A DNA stretch of 64,000 bases from Vibrio sp. Of7-15 (GTDB lineage: Bacteria > Pseudomonadota > Gammaproteobacteria > Enterobacterales > Vibrionaceae), in the NCBI RefSeq assembly GCF_022347565.1, contig NZ_JAKRGH010000012.1:1-64000 (forward strand), given 5' to 3'. The translations under genes and the position numbers were made by a program. Below are positions 45,850-56,140 of this stretch, in pieces (positions within the stretch are counted from its first letter, which is position 1; each line of letters opens with the position of its first letter). The notes beneath the pieces were generated by a model that had not been told where the DNA came from, did no database searches, and saw only the letters and a program-made list of their open reading frames with translations.

Positions 45850-46907
45850 TGACAAGACAGGAAAAATACAAAGTATTGGTTGTGGATGACTCGGCTGTAT
45901 TTCGCTCTTTACTCACCGAAATTTTGAATTCTGATCCCAGCCTAGAAGTGGTTGGGGCAGCCGAAGATCCGTACCATGCACGTGACTTAATAAAGCAGCT
46001 TCAGCCTGATGTATTAACTCTCGATATCGAAATGCCTCGCATGAACGGAGTTCAGTTTCTAAAAAACCTAATGCGCCTTTACCCGTTGCCTGTGGTGATG
46101 ATTTCGACCTTAACTCAACATGGTGCGGCCGTAACATTAGAAGCTCTTGAATTAGGGGCTGTCGACTATTTTCCCAAGCCCGATCAAAGAGTCGTATCAG
46201 AACTAGTTGCTTATCGTGAACTGGTGATCGAAAAGGTAAAAATGGCAGCGGAAGCCAATATCCATAATGGCCTGACGGATTCAATGATACCTAATTCAAT
46301 GTCTTCTAAGGCGAGTGCTAAAAAGTCGAAATCGAGTTTTGATTTGATTGCGATAGGTGCATCTACTGGAGGAACAGAAGCCATTCGTAGCGTTTTTAGT
46401 GTACTGCCAGCAAGATTGCCGCCTATCGTGATTACACAGCATATAAATGCAGCGTTTAGCAGGCCGTTTGCCGAGCGCCTTGATGCGCATTCAGCGATTC
46501 AAGTGCAAGAGCTCTCCACGCAATCTGCCCCTTTAATTGCGGGGTGTGCCTATGTGGCTCCGGGGGATAAACACATGATGGTGGTACGGCGTGGTGGTCG
46601 GTTGTATGGCGAACTGGAAGATGGCGAGCCAGTGAATCGCCATAAACCTTCCGTGGACATTTTATTTTCTTCTATTGCGCATTCTGTTGGTCCTAAAGCG
46701 TTGTCTATTTTACTTACTGGAATGGGCTCAGATGGTGCGCAAGGTTTATTAGATATTAAAGAGCAAGGTGGTATGACAGTGGCACAAGATGAAAAGTCAT
46801 CGGTTGTATGGGGCATGCCTCGTGTGGCTGTTGAGTTAGGTGCCGCACAATCTGTATTACCACTAAAAAAGGTGGCCTCGTTTATTGTGGAGCAATGTTA
46901 TGAGTGA
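45849..46907 (+). CDS. cheB: Chemotaxis methylesterase/response regulator CheB
   Basis: The receiver domain (Asp59 in [11 protein letters not shown]) is joined by a Lys/Ser-rich linker to the methylesterase domain (about 160-350). The catalytic Ser lies in [10 protein letters not shown], the His in [10 protein letters not shown] and the Asp in [10 protein letters not shown]. It completes the adaptation set with CheR and CheD. It overlaps the next gene by 8 bp. Confidence 0.95.
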   Translation: MTRQEKYKVLVVDDSAVFRSLLTEILNSDPSLEVVGAAEDPYHARDLIKQLQPDVLTLDIEMPRMNGVQFLKNLMRLYPLPVVMISTLTQHGAAVTLEALELGAVDYFPKPDQRVVSELVAYRELVIEKVKMAAEANIHNGLTDSMIPNSMSSKASAKKSKSSFDLIAIGASTGGTEAIRSVFSVLPARLPPIVITQHINAAFSRPFAERLDAHSAIQVQELSTQSAPLIAGCAYVAPGDKHMMVVRRGGRLYGELEDGEPVNRHKPSVDILFSSIAHSVGPKALSILLTGMGSDGAQGLLDIKEQGGMTVAQDEKSSVVWGMPRVAVELGAAQSVLPLKKVASFIVEQCYE

Positions 46908-48120
46908 GTTGGAATCGAGTTTGAAAAGCGAAGCGGTATTGAACGACAGTTCATCTTTTAGCATGCCAGATCTTATTGTGAGCTTTGCGGTGACAGTAGC
47001 TGGTGGTATTGCGTTCATGGAAGCGCAAAGTACTTTGGTGATGGTCATGTTGTTTATTATGGTGGCTTTGTCATGGAGTCGTGGTATTGGTCGCCATTTA
47101 CTAAGAGATACCGAGTCTGTTGAGCAAGCCCACGTGCAAACCATACCGAATGAAGATGAATCTACCCGTCGTACGCTTGAAAAAATTGATCACTTCTTAA
47201 TGCTGGAGATCCATCCTATTCGGGCCTCATTAGATAAGCAAAAAATGATCATGGAAGACTCTGTGGTCACCTTGAACAATAGCTTTTTTGGTATGGAAAA
47301 AGCGTGTCAGAAGCAGGCTGGTATTGCGGAAGGCTTGGTGACTGATTTGCTGAATAATCGAGAGAGTGAATTTAATTTATCTAAGGTGGTTCCTCAAACG
47401 GAAAAAATCATTGATGAATACGTCACTATTTTGGTGAATGTCAGTGAAAAAAGCATTTCAGCTGTTCATAGCATTCAGGACATGTCTGAAAAGCTAGAGT
47501 CGGTGTTTAAGTTACTTCATCAAGTTCGTGGCCTCTCCGATCAAACGAACTTGTTGGCGTTAAATGCGGCCATTGAAGCCGCGCGAGCTGGAGAAGCTGG
47601 GCGTGGGTTTGAGGTGGTTGCTCAAGAAGTACGTAACTTATCGGTAGAAGCGGGGCGATTAAATGATGAGATTCATAAACAAGTGAAAGTCGCTCAGCAC
47701 ACGGTGGGGGAAGTGAATGCCACGGTTGGTGATATTGCTTCTTTAGACATGACCATTGCTATCGAGTCTAAGATGCAGGTCGATAAGATGCTGTCTGGAG
47801 TCGAAAAAGTAAACACTCAGGTGACAGAAGAGGTCGATAAGGTCAAACAGATTGGAGCTCAGTTATCCGATTCGGTAGGACAATCTATTCGAGGACTGCA
47901 GTTTGCAGACATAGTGAGCCAACAAGGCGATCATGCGGCTCACAGTGTGCGCTTGCTAGAGCGTCTGCATGAACTTGTTCAAAAACATCTTCACCGCTCG
48001 ACGATAGATCTGAGCTTATTTGAAAAAGAGTTAGATGCATTGATTGCTGATGCAGGTAAAGCGGTGCATACCTCTGCCCAGCAATCCTCAATGGATGAAG
48101 GGGATATTGAGCTTTTTTAG
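46900..48120 (+). CDS. Membrane-anchored receptor-like protein with MCP signalling domain
   Basis: The 406-residue protein has two N-terminal hydrophobic stretches (about 21-58) with little or no periplasmic domain. A helical region and a chemoreceptor tip follow ([40 protein letters not shown]), ending in a QFADIVSQQ region unlike normal receptors. It corresponds to the receptor-like gene at the end of V. cholerae cluster III. It may sense membrane state or act as a dedicated partner of this array. The ATG at 46900 has GGAG upstream; a TTG at 46885 is less likely. Confidence 0.85.
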   Translation: MSELESSLKSEAVLNDSSSFSMPDLIVSFAVTVAGGIAFMEAQSTLVMVMLFIMVALSWSRGIGRHLLRDTESVEQAHVQTIPNEDESTRRTLEKIDHFLMLEIHPIRASLDKQKMIMEDSVVTLNNSFFGMEKACQKQAGIAEGLVTDLLNNRESEFNLSKVVPQTEKIIDEYVTILVNVSEKSISAVHSIQDMSEKLESVFKLLHQVRGLSDQTNLLALNAAIEAARAGEAGRGFEVVAQEVRNLSVEAGRLNDEIHKQVKVAQHTVGEVNATVGDIASLDMTIAIESKMQVDKMLSGVEKVNTQVTEEVDKVKQIGAQLSDSVGQSIRGLQFADIVSQQGDHAAHSVRLLERLHELVQKHLHRSTIDLSLFEKELDALIADAGKAVHTSAQQSSMDEGDIELF

Positions 48121-48157
48121 CGTGATTTAATTCATTAGGTATAACGGAGAAGGGAAT

Positions 48158-48457
48158 ATGCCAATAACCAGAGAAATTAATGAAAATCTTCAACGTTCTG
48201 TCATTTTTGTTGAAGGGCAGTTTGATTTTAGCTCGGTACAAGATTTTCGTGATTGTTACGAAGACCTCACCGATCACGAGATAATAATTGATTTTCGGAA
48301 TGCAGATTACATGGACAGTGCGGGTCTTGGTATGTTGCTGAATATGCAGACCAGTTTAAAAAAACCGGACAAAAGTATCCACATTGTGAATTGTATGCCT
48401 CAGATAAAAAAAGTCCTTTTAATTTCCCGTTTTGATAAGAAGTTTGTTATTGAGTAA
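48158..48457 (+). CDS. STAS-domain switch protein (anti-sigma-antagonist type)
   Basis: A 99-residue STAS domain (VIFVEGQFDFSSVQDFRDCY) with YMDSAGLGMLL, retaining the Ser of the DSxGL switch motif. GGAGAAGGGAA stands before the ATG. It is followed 15 bp later by a REC-PP2C-ATPase protein, the usual phosphatase/kinase partner of such STAS proteins, as in HsbA-HsbR of Pseudomonas. It is the likely output switch of the cluster. Confidence 0.88.
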   Translation: MPITREINENLQRSVIFVEGQFDFSSVQDFRDCYEDLTDHEIIIDFRNADYMDSAGLGMLLNMQTSLKKPDKSIHIVNCMPQIKKVLLISRFDKKFVIE

Positions 48458-48472
48458 AAAGAGAGGCATTCA

Positions 48473-50161
48473 ATGAACGTGATGATCGTAGAAGATCAGA
48501 GGATGAATCAGGTCTTACTGCAAGGGATGTTGAAAAGCCATACTGAGCGCTTAATTGTGTGCGATGATGGTCAGCAAGCAGTAGATTACTTTCATAGTTC
48601 CTCCGAATTACCTGATATTGTGATCATGGATGTGATCATGCCAGTAAAAAACGGGTTTGAAGCGGCAAAAGAGATCAAAGCTGAATTTACTAGTAAACAC
48701 ATTCCTATTATTTTTCTTACCGCGCTGAGTGATAAAGAATCGTTTGGTAAATGTCTGCTGTATGGCGATGACTTTATTCTTAAACCGGTTGATCGCACTA
48801 CGCTCATTGCAAAAGTACAAGCTCATTTCCGTACGGCTAAAATTTACAGAGAAGTGGCGCAGCAACGGGATGAGCTTACTAGTTATCGTGAGCATGTAGA
48901 CTATGAACATTCTGTGGCTGAAGGTATTTTTGGCAACTTTATGGAGAAGTGCTACAAAGATGCTCGCGGTGTGGATTTTTTAAGCAGTTCATGTACGGTA
49001 TTTAATGGCGATCTTGTCCTTATCTCCCCAAGGCCACAGGGCGGTATTTACGCCATTCTTGCAGACGCGACAGGTCATGGGCTGCCAGCGGCTATTTCAA
49101 CCATTCCTGTGGCCCGTGGCTTTTTCTCCATGGCCGCAAAAGGCATGTCTTTAGGGACTATCGTCAGTGAAATTAACGGGGCGCTATTACGTTTTTTACC
49201 CAGCAGTATGATGGTGGCCGCCAGCGTGGTGGAAGTGTCTGCCAACGGATTAGAAATGAACTGGTGGGGAGGCGGTTTACCGGACGCATACGTTATTGAC
49301 AGTGATGGCAGTATAGTGGAAACGCTTGTCTCAAAACACATGCCATTTGGCGTATTAAATGACGATGAGTTTGAAGCGGATATTGTAAAAATTCGCTTTG
49401 AGCCCGGGCAAAAAGTGCTGTTCTATAGCGATGGATTAACCGAAGCGCCCAATGTGTCGAAAGAGCAATTTGGTGAACAAAGAACGGAAGCGGTGATCAA
49501 CTCGGCACCAACCGACTTAATTGCCGGGTTAATGGACGCAGTGGTCGAGTTTACTGGGGAAGAAGAAGCAAAAGACGATCTGTCTTTGCTGACGTTAACT
49601 TTTCCTATTAGCGCAGATAATATTGATGAAACGCTGCAAGCGGAACTGCATAATCGAACTTCTAGACTGCCCGTTTCTTTGTCGGTGAGTTTGGATCATG
49701 AGGCCATTAAAAGCTTGTCCATTATGGCTGAGATTCGTTTGTTACTAACGGGAATTATTAGCGGAGGAGAAGATTTAGATTTATTGTGCTCTGTGCTTTC
49801 AGAATTAGTGGCCAACACGGTTGAACATGGTTTATTGGAATTGGACTCGAATTTAAAGCAGGGAGAGAACGGTTTTCTGGTTTATTACCAATTGCGTGAA
49901 GAGCGGCTTGAACAATTGGCCGTGAGCGCAGAAATACAATTTGGTTTACAGTTTGCCCCGAAAGAGAAAAAGATCACCATTTCATTGCAGCACAATGGGT
50001 CCAGTTTTGATCCGAATGTCATTACTCAGGCGGGGGATGATAAGTCTTATGGTCGCGGTATGATGCTTATTCATCAACTATGTGACGGCGTCACGTACTC
50101 GGAGGATGGGCGCTGTGTCACCATTGATTATGTGTTAGATCAAAACAAAAATGAGTTCTGA
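48473..50161 (+). CDS. Response regulator with PP2C phosphatase and anti-sigma-type ATPase domains
   Basis: The 562-residue protein has a receiver domain (1-125; Asp52-region IVIMDVIMPVKNG, FILKPVDR). A SpoIIE/RsbU-type PP2C phosphatase domain (about 165-385; ILADATGHGLPAAI, VLFYSDGLTEAPN, KDDLSLLTL) and a C-terminal HATPase/RsbW-like domain (about 425-560; LSELVANTVEHGL, YGRGMMLIHQLCDGV) follow. It should both phosphorylate and dephosphorylate the STAS protein upstream depending on receiver state, as HsbR does. It closes the operon begun at 38028 and gives CheA a route to partner switching. Confidence 0.92.
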   Translation: MNVMIVEDQRMNQVLLQGMLKSHTERLIVCDDGQQAVDYFHSSSELPDIVIMDVIMPVKNGFEAAKEIKAEFTSKHIPIIFLTALSDKESFGKCLLYGDDFILKPVDRTTLIAKVQAHFRTAKIYREVAQQRDELTSYREHVDYEHSVAEGIFGNFMEKCYKDARGVDFLSSSCTVFNGDLVLISPRPQGGIYAILADATGHGLPAAISTIPVARGFFSMAAKGMSLGTIVSEINGALLRFLPSSMMVAASVVEVSANGLEMNWWGGGLPDAYVIDSDGSIVETLVSKHMPFGVLNDDEFEADIVKIRFEPGQKVLFYSDGLTEAPNVSKEQFGEQRTEAVINSAPTDLIAGLMDAVVEFTGEEEAKDDLSLLTLTFPISADNIDETLQAELHNRTSRLPVSLSVSLDHEAIKSLSIMAEIRLLLTGIISGGEDLDLLCSVLSELVANTVEHGLLELDSNLKQGENGFLVYYQLREERLEQLAVSAEIQFGLQFAPKEKKITISLQHNGSSFDPNVITQAGDDKSYGRGMMLIHQLCDGVTYSEDGRCVTIDYVLDQNKNEF

Positions 50162-50192
50162 TAAGCTGGGCTTATTATCCAGATATTATTGC

Positions 50193-50243
50193 AATACGCC
50201 CTAACGTGAAGGCAGCTCTTTTGTCTTCATTTTAGGGCGTATT
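50193..50243. terminator. Probable bidirectional terminator
   Basis: AATACGCCCTAA (50193-50204) pairs perfectly with TTAGGGCGTATT (50232-50243) and encloses an inner TGAAG/CTTCA stem. It lies between convergent genes. T runs are poor on the plus strand, so strength is uncertain. Confidence 0.55.
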
Positions 50244-50250
50244 TGTTGGA

Positions 50251-51030
50251 TTACTGAGTGGATTTGGCTTTATCTTCGGCATACTCGCTGAGTTGAAGTG
50301 CTTCAAACCACGCTTGGGTTTGGTGTTCAAACTCTTCAATACAGAAACGGTCTCGTTCTTCATCGATTTGTTCTTGCTCAAACATGGTGGCGTATTTTTC
50401 AGGGTCGCTACCATAAATTAAGCACAACGTACTAAAGTAACGCTGGGCATCTAGGCTGTGCTCATCCCAAAAGTGGCTTTCGGTATATTCACTGGTGTCT
50501 TGATCTTCAAGTGCAAATAAATCGGCGGCGCTATAGGCAATCTCATCGCCATTTTCAAAAAAATTGAGCAGTAAAATTGTGGCTAAATTATCAACGGCAT
50601 CCTCTTCTTTTCCCAATACAGGGACTTCATTCGCAAACACATAGGCATGGCCGTATTCGTGCAATAAAGTATGCATAATGGCATCGCCAGTGGCTTGAGC
50701 CTCATCAATACCTTGTTCATGGTATTTGTCGGTAGTGAAGCGTCGGTAGACTTCGTGTACAAACTCATACGGTATTTGAATGCTCATGGTTTTGGGGTCA
50801 AATAAAGGGCCATCTTCAGCACCGTAAATGATGTCCAAATCTCCATGTAGATCTAATTCTGCATTCACGAAGTTCAGTACATGCTCTGAAGGTGCAAGGG
50901 CTAAATCTTTGGCTTTTTTATCTTCAGGGTTATTTGATGCCTTAAAAATTAAATGAACTTCCGCTGTACTTGGTAAAGCGAATGCGAGTGATGAGCATAA
51001 GAGAAAAGTCTTTAGTGGCTGCGACATCAT
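50251..51030 (-). CDS. Secreted DUF4344-type zinc metallopeptidase
   Basis: The 259-residue protein has a signal peptide (cut after PSTAEV, about 22) and a zinc site HTLLHEYGHAYVF followed by ...GKEEDAVDNLATI, where the Glu/Asp after the HExxH supplies a further ligand or helper. This matches the DUF4344 putative metallopeptidase family. The C-terminal third carries cysteines in LCIYG and RFCIEEFEHQT, possibly a disulfide. Substrate unknown. It is convergent with the chemosensory operon. Confidence 0.82.
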   Translation of the reverse strand: MMSQPLKTFLLCSSLAFALPSTAEVHLIFKASNNPEDKKAKDLALAPSEHVLNFVNAELDLHGDLDIIYGAEDGPLFDPKTMSIQIPYEFVHEVYRRFTTDKYHEQGIDEAQATGDAIMHTLLHEYGHAYVFANEVPVLGKEEDAVDNLATILLLNFFENGDEIAYSAADLFALEDQDTSEYTESHFWDEHSLDAQRYFSTLCLIYGSDPEKYATMFEQEQIDEERDRFCIEEFEHQTQAWFEALQLSEYAEDKAKSTQ

Positions 51031-51396
51031 AAATTAGATCCCTATAAATAATTCCGTCTTCACTAGTATATGAAAGTAATGACGAAAGAGTACGAAACTA
51101 AGGGCGACTTTCTAATTCTGAGTTAACCATGTGGTTGAAGCAGGCCGCTGAAGTTAGAAAAGTGGAAGTGGAGTAAGCTGTTTACTTCTCTTGGCTTTAT
51201 GCTTATTAGTGCACGATGTTTTCTTTGTGGGGGAACCTCTGAAAGTACCTGTTTAAAACGAAGAAGGACAGTAAAAAAAGAAGAAAATCGGTCAAACTTA
51301 TTCTAGGTCACAAAGTGGTTTTATTGATCTTAACAAGGTGTCGTCCCTTTGGTACTGATACAGTGAATTTGACGCAAGGTTTCGCAGGAGGTAACT
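51031..51396. other. Intergenic region between divergent genes
   Basis: This 366-bp stretch should hold the metallopeptidase promoter on the left and that of the small gene at 51397 on the right. I see no repeat, riboswitch or operator I recognise. The near-consensus AGGAGG at 51387-51392 belongs to the small gene. Confidence 0.4.
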
Positions 51397-51594
51397 GTGT
51401 CTATTAACTCTTTGGATCATACTGAAATTACATCGGTCTCTTCAAAGTGGGACTATAAAGATGAGACCGCATCCAGCATTCCCACTAGCCAAAAAAAGAA
51501 GGCGGAAACGAGAAGGCGTATTGAAATATTACGCGATATCAGGGCCAGTGGATTAACGTTAGAAGAAGCTGAAGATCTCGGTTTATTACACTGA
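51397..51594 (+). CDS. Small basic protein of unknown function
   Basis: The 65-residue protein starts with GTG and has an excellent AGGAGG site 4 bp upstream, strong evidence that it is real. The C-terminal half (KKKAETRRRIEILRDIRA, then LTLEEAEDLGLL) is a charged helix recalling the short PA3496-type family of putative envelope-integrity proteins; I am not sure of the match. No membrane segment. Confidence 0.65.
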   Translation: MSINSLDHTEITSVSSKWDYKDETASSIPTSQKKKAETRRRIEILRDIRASGLTLEEAEDLGLLH

Positions 51595-51611
51595 ATCCCC
51601 CATCCTTTTTG

Positions 51612-51645
51612 ATGCCTAAGACACAAAGCTAATTGTCTTAGGCAT
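51612..51645 (+). terminator. Stem-loop after the small gene
   Basis: ATGCCTAAGACA / TGTCTTAGGCAT forms a perfect 12-bp stem with a 10-nt loop, 18 bp past the stop. The downstream tract TCTATGTTCTT is only modestly T-rich. Confidence 0.7.
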
Positions 51646-51791
51646 TCTATGTTCTTATTGTTCTTTGTACGACTGCCTCACCCTTCCTGTCATGCTTTTA
51701 ATTATGTGAATTATTACTAAAATCTTTCTGGGTGATATTCCTTTTCTATACTTACTGAATTGGTGCAAGTTCGCAAAGGTGACAGCCACGC

Positions 51792-54700
51792 ATGAGCATT
51801 TCTATTGGTAAGAAAATCAGTCTGGCCTTTTCGATCATTTTAGTGCTGATTTTACTGATGGGTATTACCGTTTATACATTGAATGCTGGCGTAAAAACGA
51901 ATGCGCTCGTGATTACTGAAGATGATGTTCCTGGCGTTATTCTTTATTTAAAAATTTTAGGTAAATTAGAAGACATGCACAGTAATGTGCTGGAATACAC
52001 AACTGGTGAATCTGATGAGCTTGAAGAATTTAAACTGAATCATCAAGATTTTCGAACCCTCCTCGAACAGTTACGACCTTTAGAATCGGATACGGATGTT
52101 GATGTCGCCAAATTAAAACGGATTGAATTTTTGGTACGTGACTATATCAATATCATTAATAAAGAGGTGTTTCTTTCCTATAACCCCGATGTCGATATAT
52201 GGGCAAGAAAGCGGGTGGATGATCTCGAGCATAATCAAGGGCGATCACTAGAGTTCTTATTAGATAGCTTAAAAGAAAATGAGTATGAGGAAGCACTTAA
52301 AACCCACAATTTAGATGATGCGCTTGGGGATGATCTTCCTGGTGTTCGTTATTACCTAGAGCTGGTGGATGAAGCTGGCGATATGCTGGCATCATTAAGT
52401 GAATACGTTGGGGGAGAGCTGGATGAAAAAGAAGAGTTTGAGCTCAACGCCAAAGATTTTGAAAAGTATCTACGTTTGCTTGAACCGCTTGAGCAAAAGC
52501 CACAAGAAATTCGCGATTTAATTAATATTTCTCGCTTGTATACGGTTATTACCGATACCGCCGATGATGTTTTTAATAATTACGATCCTAGCCGACGAAC
52601 CCAAGCTTTATCGGCGATTGATCGTCTAGAGCACACCACCCTACGTGAGCTTGAAGAGATCCTGACCTCATCTTCGAATGAAGAGCAAAAAGACGCTCGT
52701 GATGCGCTGTATTTGCTAGTAAGTACCTTATCTACTATCAACCTTTTCATCTTTGGGTTGGTTATTATTTCCATGATTTTATCGGTGACCATTACTATTT
52801 GGGTCACAAATACCATCATGAGAGCGGTAGGGGGAGAGCCTGAAGAAATAGAGAAGTTGGCGTCTCAAGTGGCACTCGGTGATATTAATTTAAAGATTGA
52901 AAGTTCATCTGAAAGGCATACGGGGATTTATGCGGCTTTAATCGACATGATTGCCGCGTTAAAAGAAAAAGTCAGAATCACTGAAAAGGCAGCGCAAGGG
53001 GATTTAAAAGACGACATTACCTTGATCTCTGACTTGGATGTATTAGGCAAAGCTTTGCAGCAGATGCAGTTGAATTTTCGCGATATTGTTGAAGAGGCTA
53101 ACGGCTTTGCGGCTGGGGATTACAATCGGAAAATTTCGCCTCGATCAGCGAATGATGAGTTAGGGATTGCTCTATTACACATGATGCAGCAAGTGACGGA
53201 TCGAGTGGTGGAAGTAGAGGAGCAGAACTACAACAAAACCAAGTTATCAACGTTAACGGATATTGCAGCACGTGCGACGGATATGCCCATGCTGGCCCAA
53301 TCGGTATTGTCTGAGATTGCGAAGGTACTTTCTATTGGTCAAGGTGTGTTTTATGTGCTGGAAAAAATAGATCTGGTGGGAACCGATGTTCATCACGATA
53401 AGTATGTCTTGCTCGGAAGTTATGCGTATAAAGAGCGCAAAAATTTATCAAACAGCTATCGCCTTGGAGAGGGGTTGGTTGGGCAAAGTGCACTAGAAAA
53501 AGAGATTATTTTATTAACTTCCGTACCAGAGAATTACATTCATATTCATTCCGGCCTTGGTGAAGCTGAGCCTTTAAATATCTTGGTTCAACCTATTCTG
53601 TATGAGAACCGTTGTATTGGTGTATTGGAGCTGGCTTCGTTTAAAGCGTTCACGCCTCAGTACTTAGAGTTATTGGATCAGCTTGCTTACAGTTTAGGTG
53701 TGAACATGAATAACTTAAGCAGTAAGCAACGTATTAGCGAGTTACTCAGTGAATCTCAGACACTAGCGCAAGAGTCTCAGGCACAGCAAGATAAATTAAA
53801 AATCTCTAATGAAGAACTTGCGTCGCAGAAAAAGCAGCTAGAGCAATCAAAAGATGAGCTACAAATTCAGCAAAATGCGTTAAAGCGTAGTAATGAAGAT
53901 TTAGAGCGTAAACAAGTAGAGATCAGCGACAAAAATGACGAACTTGAAAAATCGAGAAAGATCCTAGAAGAAAAAAGTGCGGCATTGGCACTTAGCAGTA
54001 AGTATAAATCCGAATTTCTTGCCAACATGTCCCATGAATTGAGAACGCCATTAAACAGCTTACTGATTTTATCGCAAACTTTGGCAGACAATAAAGAAGG
54101 CAACCTGAGTGAAAAACAAATAAAAGCGGCTCAAATCATTAATGAAGGCGGTAAAAGTTTGCTAGAGATGATCAACGATATTCTGGATCTCTCAAAAGTG
54201 GAAGCGGGTAAGCTCGACATCAATTTAGAAGAAGTGTATATCCAAGACTCTATCAGTAACTTAACGTCGCTGTTTGATCCTGTTGCGAAACAAAAAAATC
54301 TCAACTTTTATTGTAGCGTGGATGATGATGTACCAGAGTTTTTTATTTCTGACAGTCACCGCATGGAGCAAATTCTGCGCAACTTCTTATCTAATGCACT
54401 GAAGTTTACCGATGCTGGCTCTGTGACGGTACATGTTCATCGCCCTGATCAAGAGGTTACTTTTTCTTGTGAATCTCTAACAGCGGACTCTTGTATTGGT
54501 ATTACGGTCACTGATACTGGTGTTGGGATCAATAAAGAAAAAGTCCATATTATTTTTGAAGCTTTTCAGCAACAAGATGGCTCTGTGTCTCGTAAATACG
54601 GAGGTACAGGGCTTGGTCTTACTATCTCTCGTGAGCTTACTCGGATTTTAGGTGGAGAAATTCAAGTACATAGTGAGTTGGGTAAAGGCAGTGAGTTCAC

Positions 54701-56033
54701 CTTATATCTGCCGTTGCAGGGGCCTGAGGATATGGAATGTTCGTCTCAGTATTCTTCCTCTTCTTATTCAGAAAAAGACTCTTTGGTTGGTCAGCAAGAC
54801 ATTATTCAAAATCAGTTTGAGCTGACCCCTATTGTTAAAACGCAAGAACCCAGTACCAGTGCAGATCTATCTAACTTACGGTCTATTTTGGTGATTGAAG
54901 ATGATGTGCATTTTTCTGAGGTGCTCAGAAACATTATTGAAGATGCCGGTTTTGAATGTTTACTCAGTGGTACAGGCTATGATGGCTTGTACATGGCGTC
55001 TCACTTTTTGCCTTTGGGTATTTTGCTGGATATTGGCTTGCCAGACATGAATGGTTTTGAAGTGCTATCCAAGCTGAAAGAGTCTGACACCACCAAAATG
55101 ATCCCTGTTCATGTGTTATCGAGTGATAATTATCAAACGGATTCTATGGAACACGGTGCGCTGGACTTTACCATGAAACCGATCAGCGAAGAGATGGTAA
55201 AAAAAGCATTGTCAGGTTTAAATGTGGAGCGCTTGCAGCAACTTGAGAAAATCTTGATCGTAGAAGATGAAGCCAATGAACGTGTTGCGTTGGAAGCCCT
55301 GTTTGCCCCTTTATCTGTTGCTGTGTATTTTGCAGAAACAGGGGAAGAGGCGATTCAAAAAATGTCGAACATCGACTTTGATTGTGTGGTTTTGGATTTA
55401 GGTTTACCGGATATGACGGGTCATGAACTCTTGCTTCATATCGCGAAAGACAGTGACTACAAACCAAGGGTGATTGTTCATACTGGCAAAGAATTAGAAG
55501 ACGAACAACGGGAAGAGATTAGCCAGTATTGTGCTGATGTTGTGATTAAAGGGCCTGAGTCACCTCAACGTCTGTTGGCAGATATCGAACAATTTTTGCG
55601 AGGCTTAACGGCTAAAGACACGAGTGAAGACATTACGTTTGAAGCGGGTCATGAAGATAAGAGCGTAGCTGGTCGCCGGATCTTATTGGTGGATGATGAC
55701 ATGCGTAATACTTATGCGCTTTCTAGTAAGTTGGAAGAGGAAGGCATGGACGTGGTGATTGCCGACAGTGGCAAAAGTGCCCTTGAAGTGTTGGACCAAG
55801 ACGCCAATATTGAGTTGATTCTAATGGACATTATGATGCCGGAAATGGACGGCTTTGAAGCCATGGAAATCATTCGTAAACGCTCGGACTATCAAAATAT
55901 TCCTATCATTGCTTTAACGGCCAAAGCCATGGCGGAAGACCGAATTGCGTGCTTAAATGCGGGGGCTTCTGAATATTTAACTAAGCCGATTGATGTTCAC
56001 CGTTTGATAGCCATGATTAAATTATTTCTCTAA
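51792..56033 (+). CDS. Large hybrid histidine kinase with duplicated sensor and three receivers
   Basis: The 1413-residue layout is: membrane helix (8-30), periplasmic helical sensor, second helix (about 315-340), HAMP-like linkers, GAF domain (about 490-645), coiled coil (645-740), HisKA with His748 (MSHELRTPLN), ATPase (FLSNALKFTD, GTGLGLTISREL), then three receivers with Asp1080, Asp1202 and Asp1346. No Hpt domain is present, so phosphotransfer must go to a separate protein. The sensor holds two copies of a ~50-residue unit (about 44-97 and 177-230). Coiled Gln/Lys-rich linker and multiple receivers recall biofilm-type hybrid kinases. The next gene is also a hybrid kinase. Confidence 0.9.
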   Translation: MSISIGKKISLAFSIILVLILLMGITVYTLNAGVKTNALVITEDDVPGVILYLKILGKLEDMHSNVLEYTTGESDELEEFKLNHQDFRTLLEQLRPLESDTDVDVAKLKRIEFLVRDYINIINKEVFLSYNPDVDIWARKRVDDLEHNQGRSLEFLLDSLKENEYEEALKTHNLDDALGDDLPGVRYYLELVDEAGDMLASLSEYVGGELDEKEEFELNAKDFEKYLRLLEPLEQKPQEIRDLINISRLYTVITDTADDVFNNYDPSRRTQALSAIDRLEHTTLRELEEILTSSSNEEQKDARDALYLLVSTLSTINLFIFGLVIISMILSVTITIWVTNTIMRAVGGEPEEIEKLASQVALGDINLKIESSSERHTGIYAALIDMIAALKEKVRITEKAAQGDLKDDITLISDLDVLGKALQQMQLNFRDIVEEANGFAAGDYNRKISPRSANDELGIALLHMMQQVTDRVVEVEEQNYNKTKLSTLTDIAARATDMPMLAQSVLSEIAKVLSIGQGVFYVLEKIDLVGTDVHHDKYVLLGSYAYKERKNLSNSYRLGEGLVGQSALEKEIILLTSVPENYIHIHSGLGEAEPLNILVQPILYENRCIGVLELASFKAFTPQYLELLDQLAYSLGVNMNNLSSKQRISELLSESQTLAQESQAQQDKLKISNEELASQKKQLEQSKDELQIQQNALKRSNEDLERKQVEISDKNDELEKSRKILEEKSAALALSSKYKSEFLANMSHELRTPLNSLLILSQTLADNKEGNLSEKQIKAAQIINEGGKSLLEMINDILDLSKVEAGKLDINLEEVYIQDSISNLTSLFDPVAKQKNLNFYCSVDDDVPEFFISDSHRMEQILRNFLSNALKFTDAGSVTVHVHRPDQEVTFSCESLTADSCIGITVTDTGVGINKEKVHIIFEAFQQQDGSVSRKYGGTGLGLTISRELTRILGGEIQVHSELGKGSEFTLYLPLQGPEDMECSSQYSSSSYSEKDSLVGQQDIIQNQFELTPIVKTQEPSTSADLSNLRSILVIEDDVHFSEVLRNIIEDAGFECLLSGTGYDGLYMASHFLPLGILLDIGLPDMNGFEVLSKLKESDTTKMIPVHVLSSDNYQTDSMEHGALDFTMKPISEEMVKKALSGLNVERLQQLEKILIVEDEANERVALEALFAPLSVAVYFAETGEEAIQKMSNIDFDCVVLDLGLPDMTGHELLLHIAKDSDYKPRVIVHTGKELEDEQREEISQYCADVVIKGPESPQRLLADIEQFLRGLTAKDTSEDITFEAGHEDKSVAGRRILLVDDDMRNTYALSSKLEEEGMDVVIADSGKSALEVLDQDANIELILMDIMMPEMDGFEAMEIIRKRSDYQNIPIIALTAKAMAEDRIACLNAGASEYLTKPIDVHRLIAMIKLFL

Positions 56034-56140
56034 TAACCGTGCTATTCCAGACATTGATTTTTTAGCCATTTGTTCCTAGTTTTACAGGTATAAGTGAGGG
56101 GATTGCTTACATGTTGTGATGATATGAGTGGTTTTAATGA

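Noticed and set aside
48624-48652. Two TGATCATG sites in the REC-PP2C gene as RctB sites
   Set aside because: They encode the conserved receiver motif IMDVIMP, lack the flanking GGAAnn pattern and are isolated.
51740-51791. Possible c-di-GMP riboswitch upstream of the hybrid kinase (GCAAAGG...GCC segment)
   Set aside because: Only about 20 nt resemble the aptamer; the paired stems and the rest of the core are absent.
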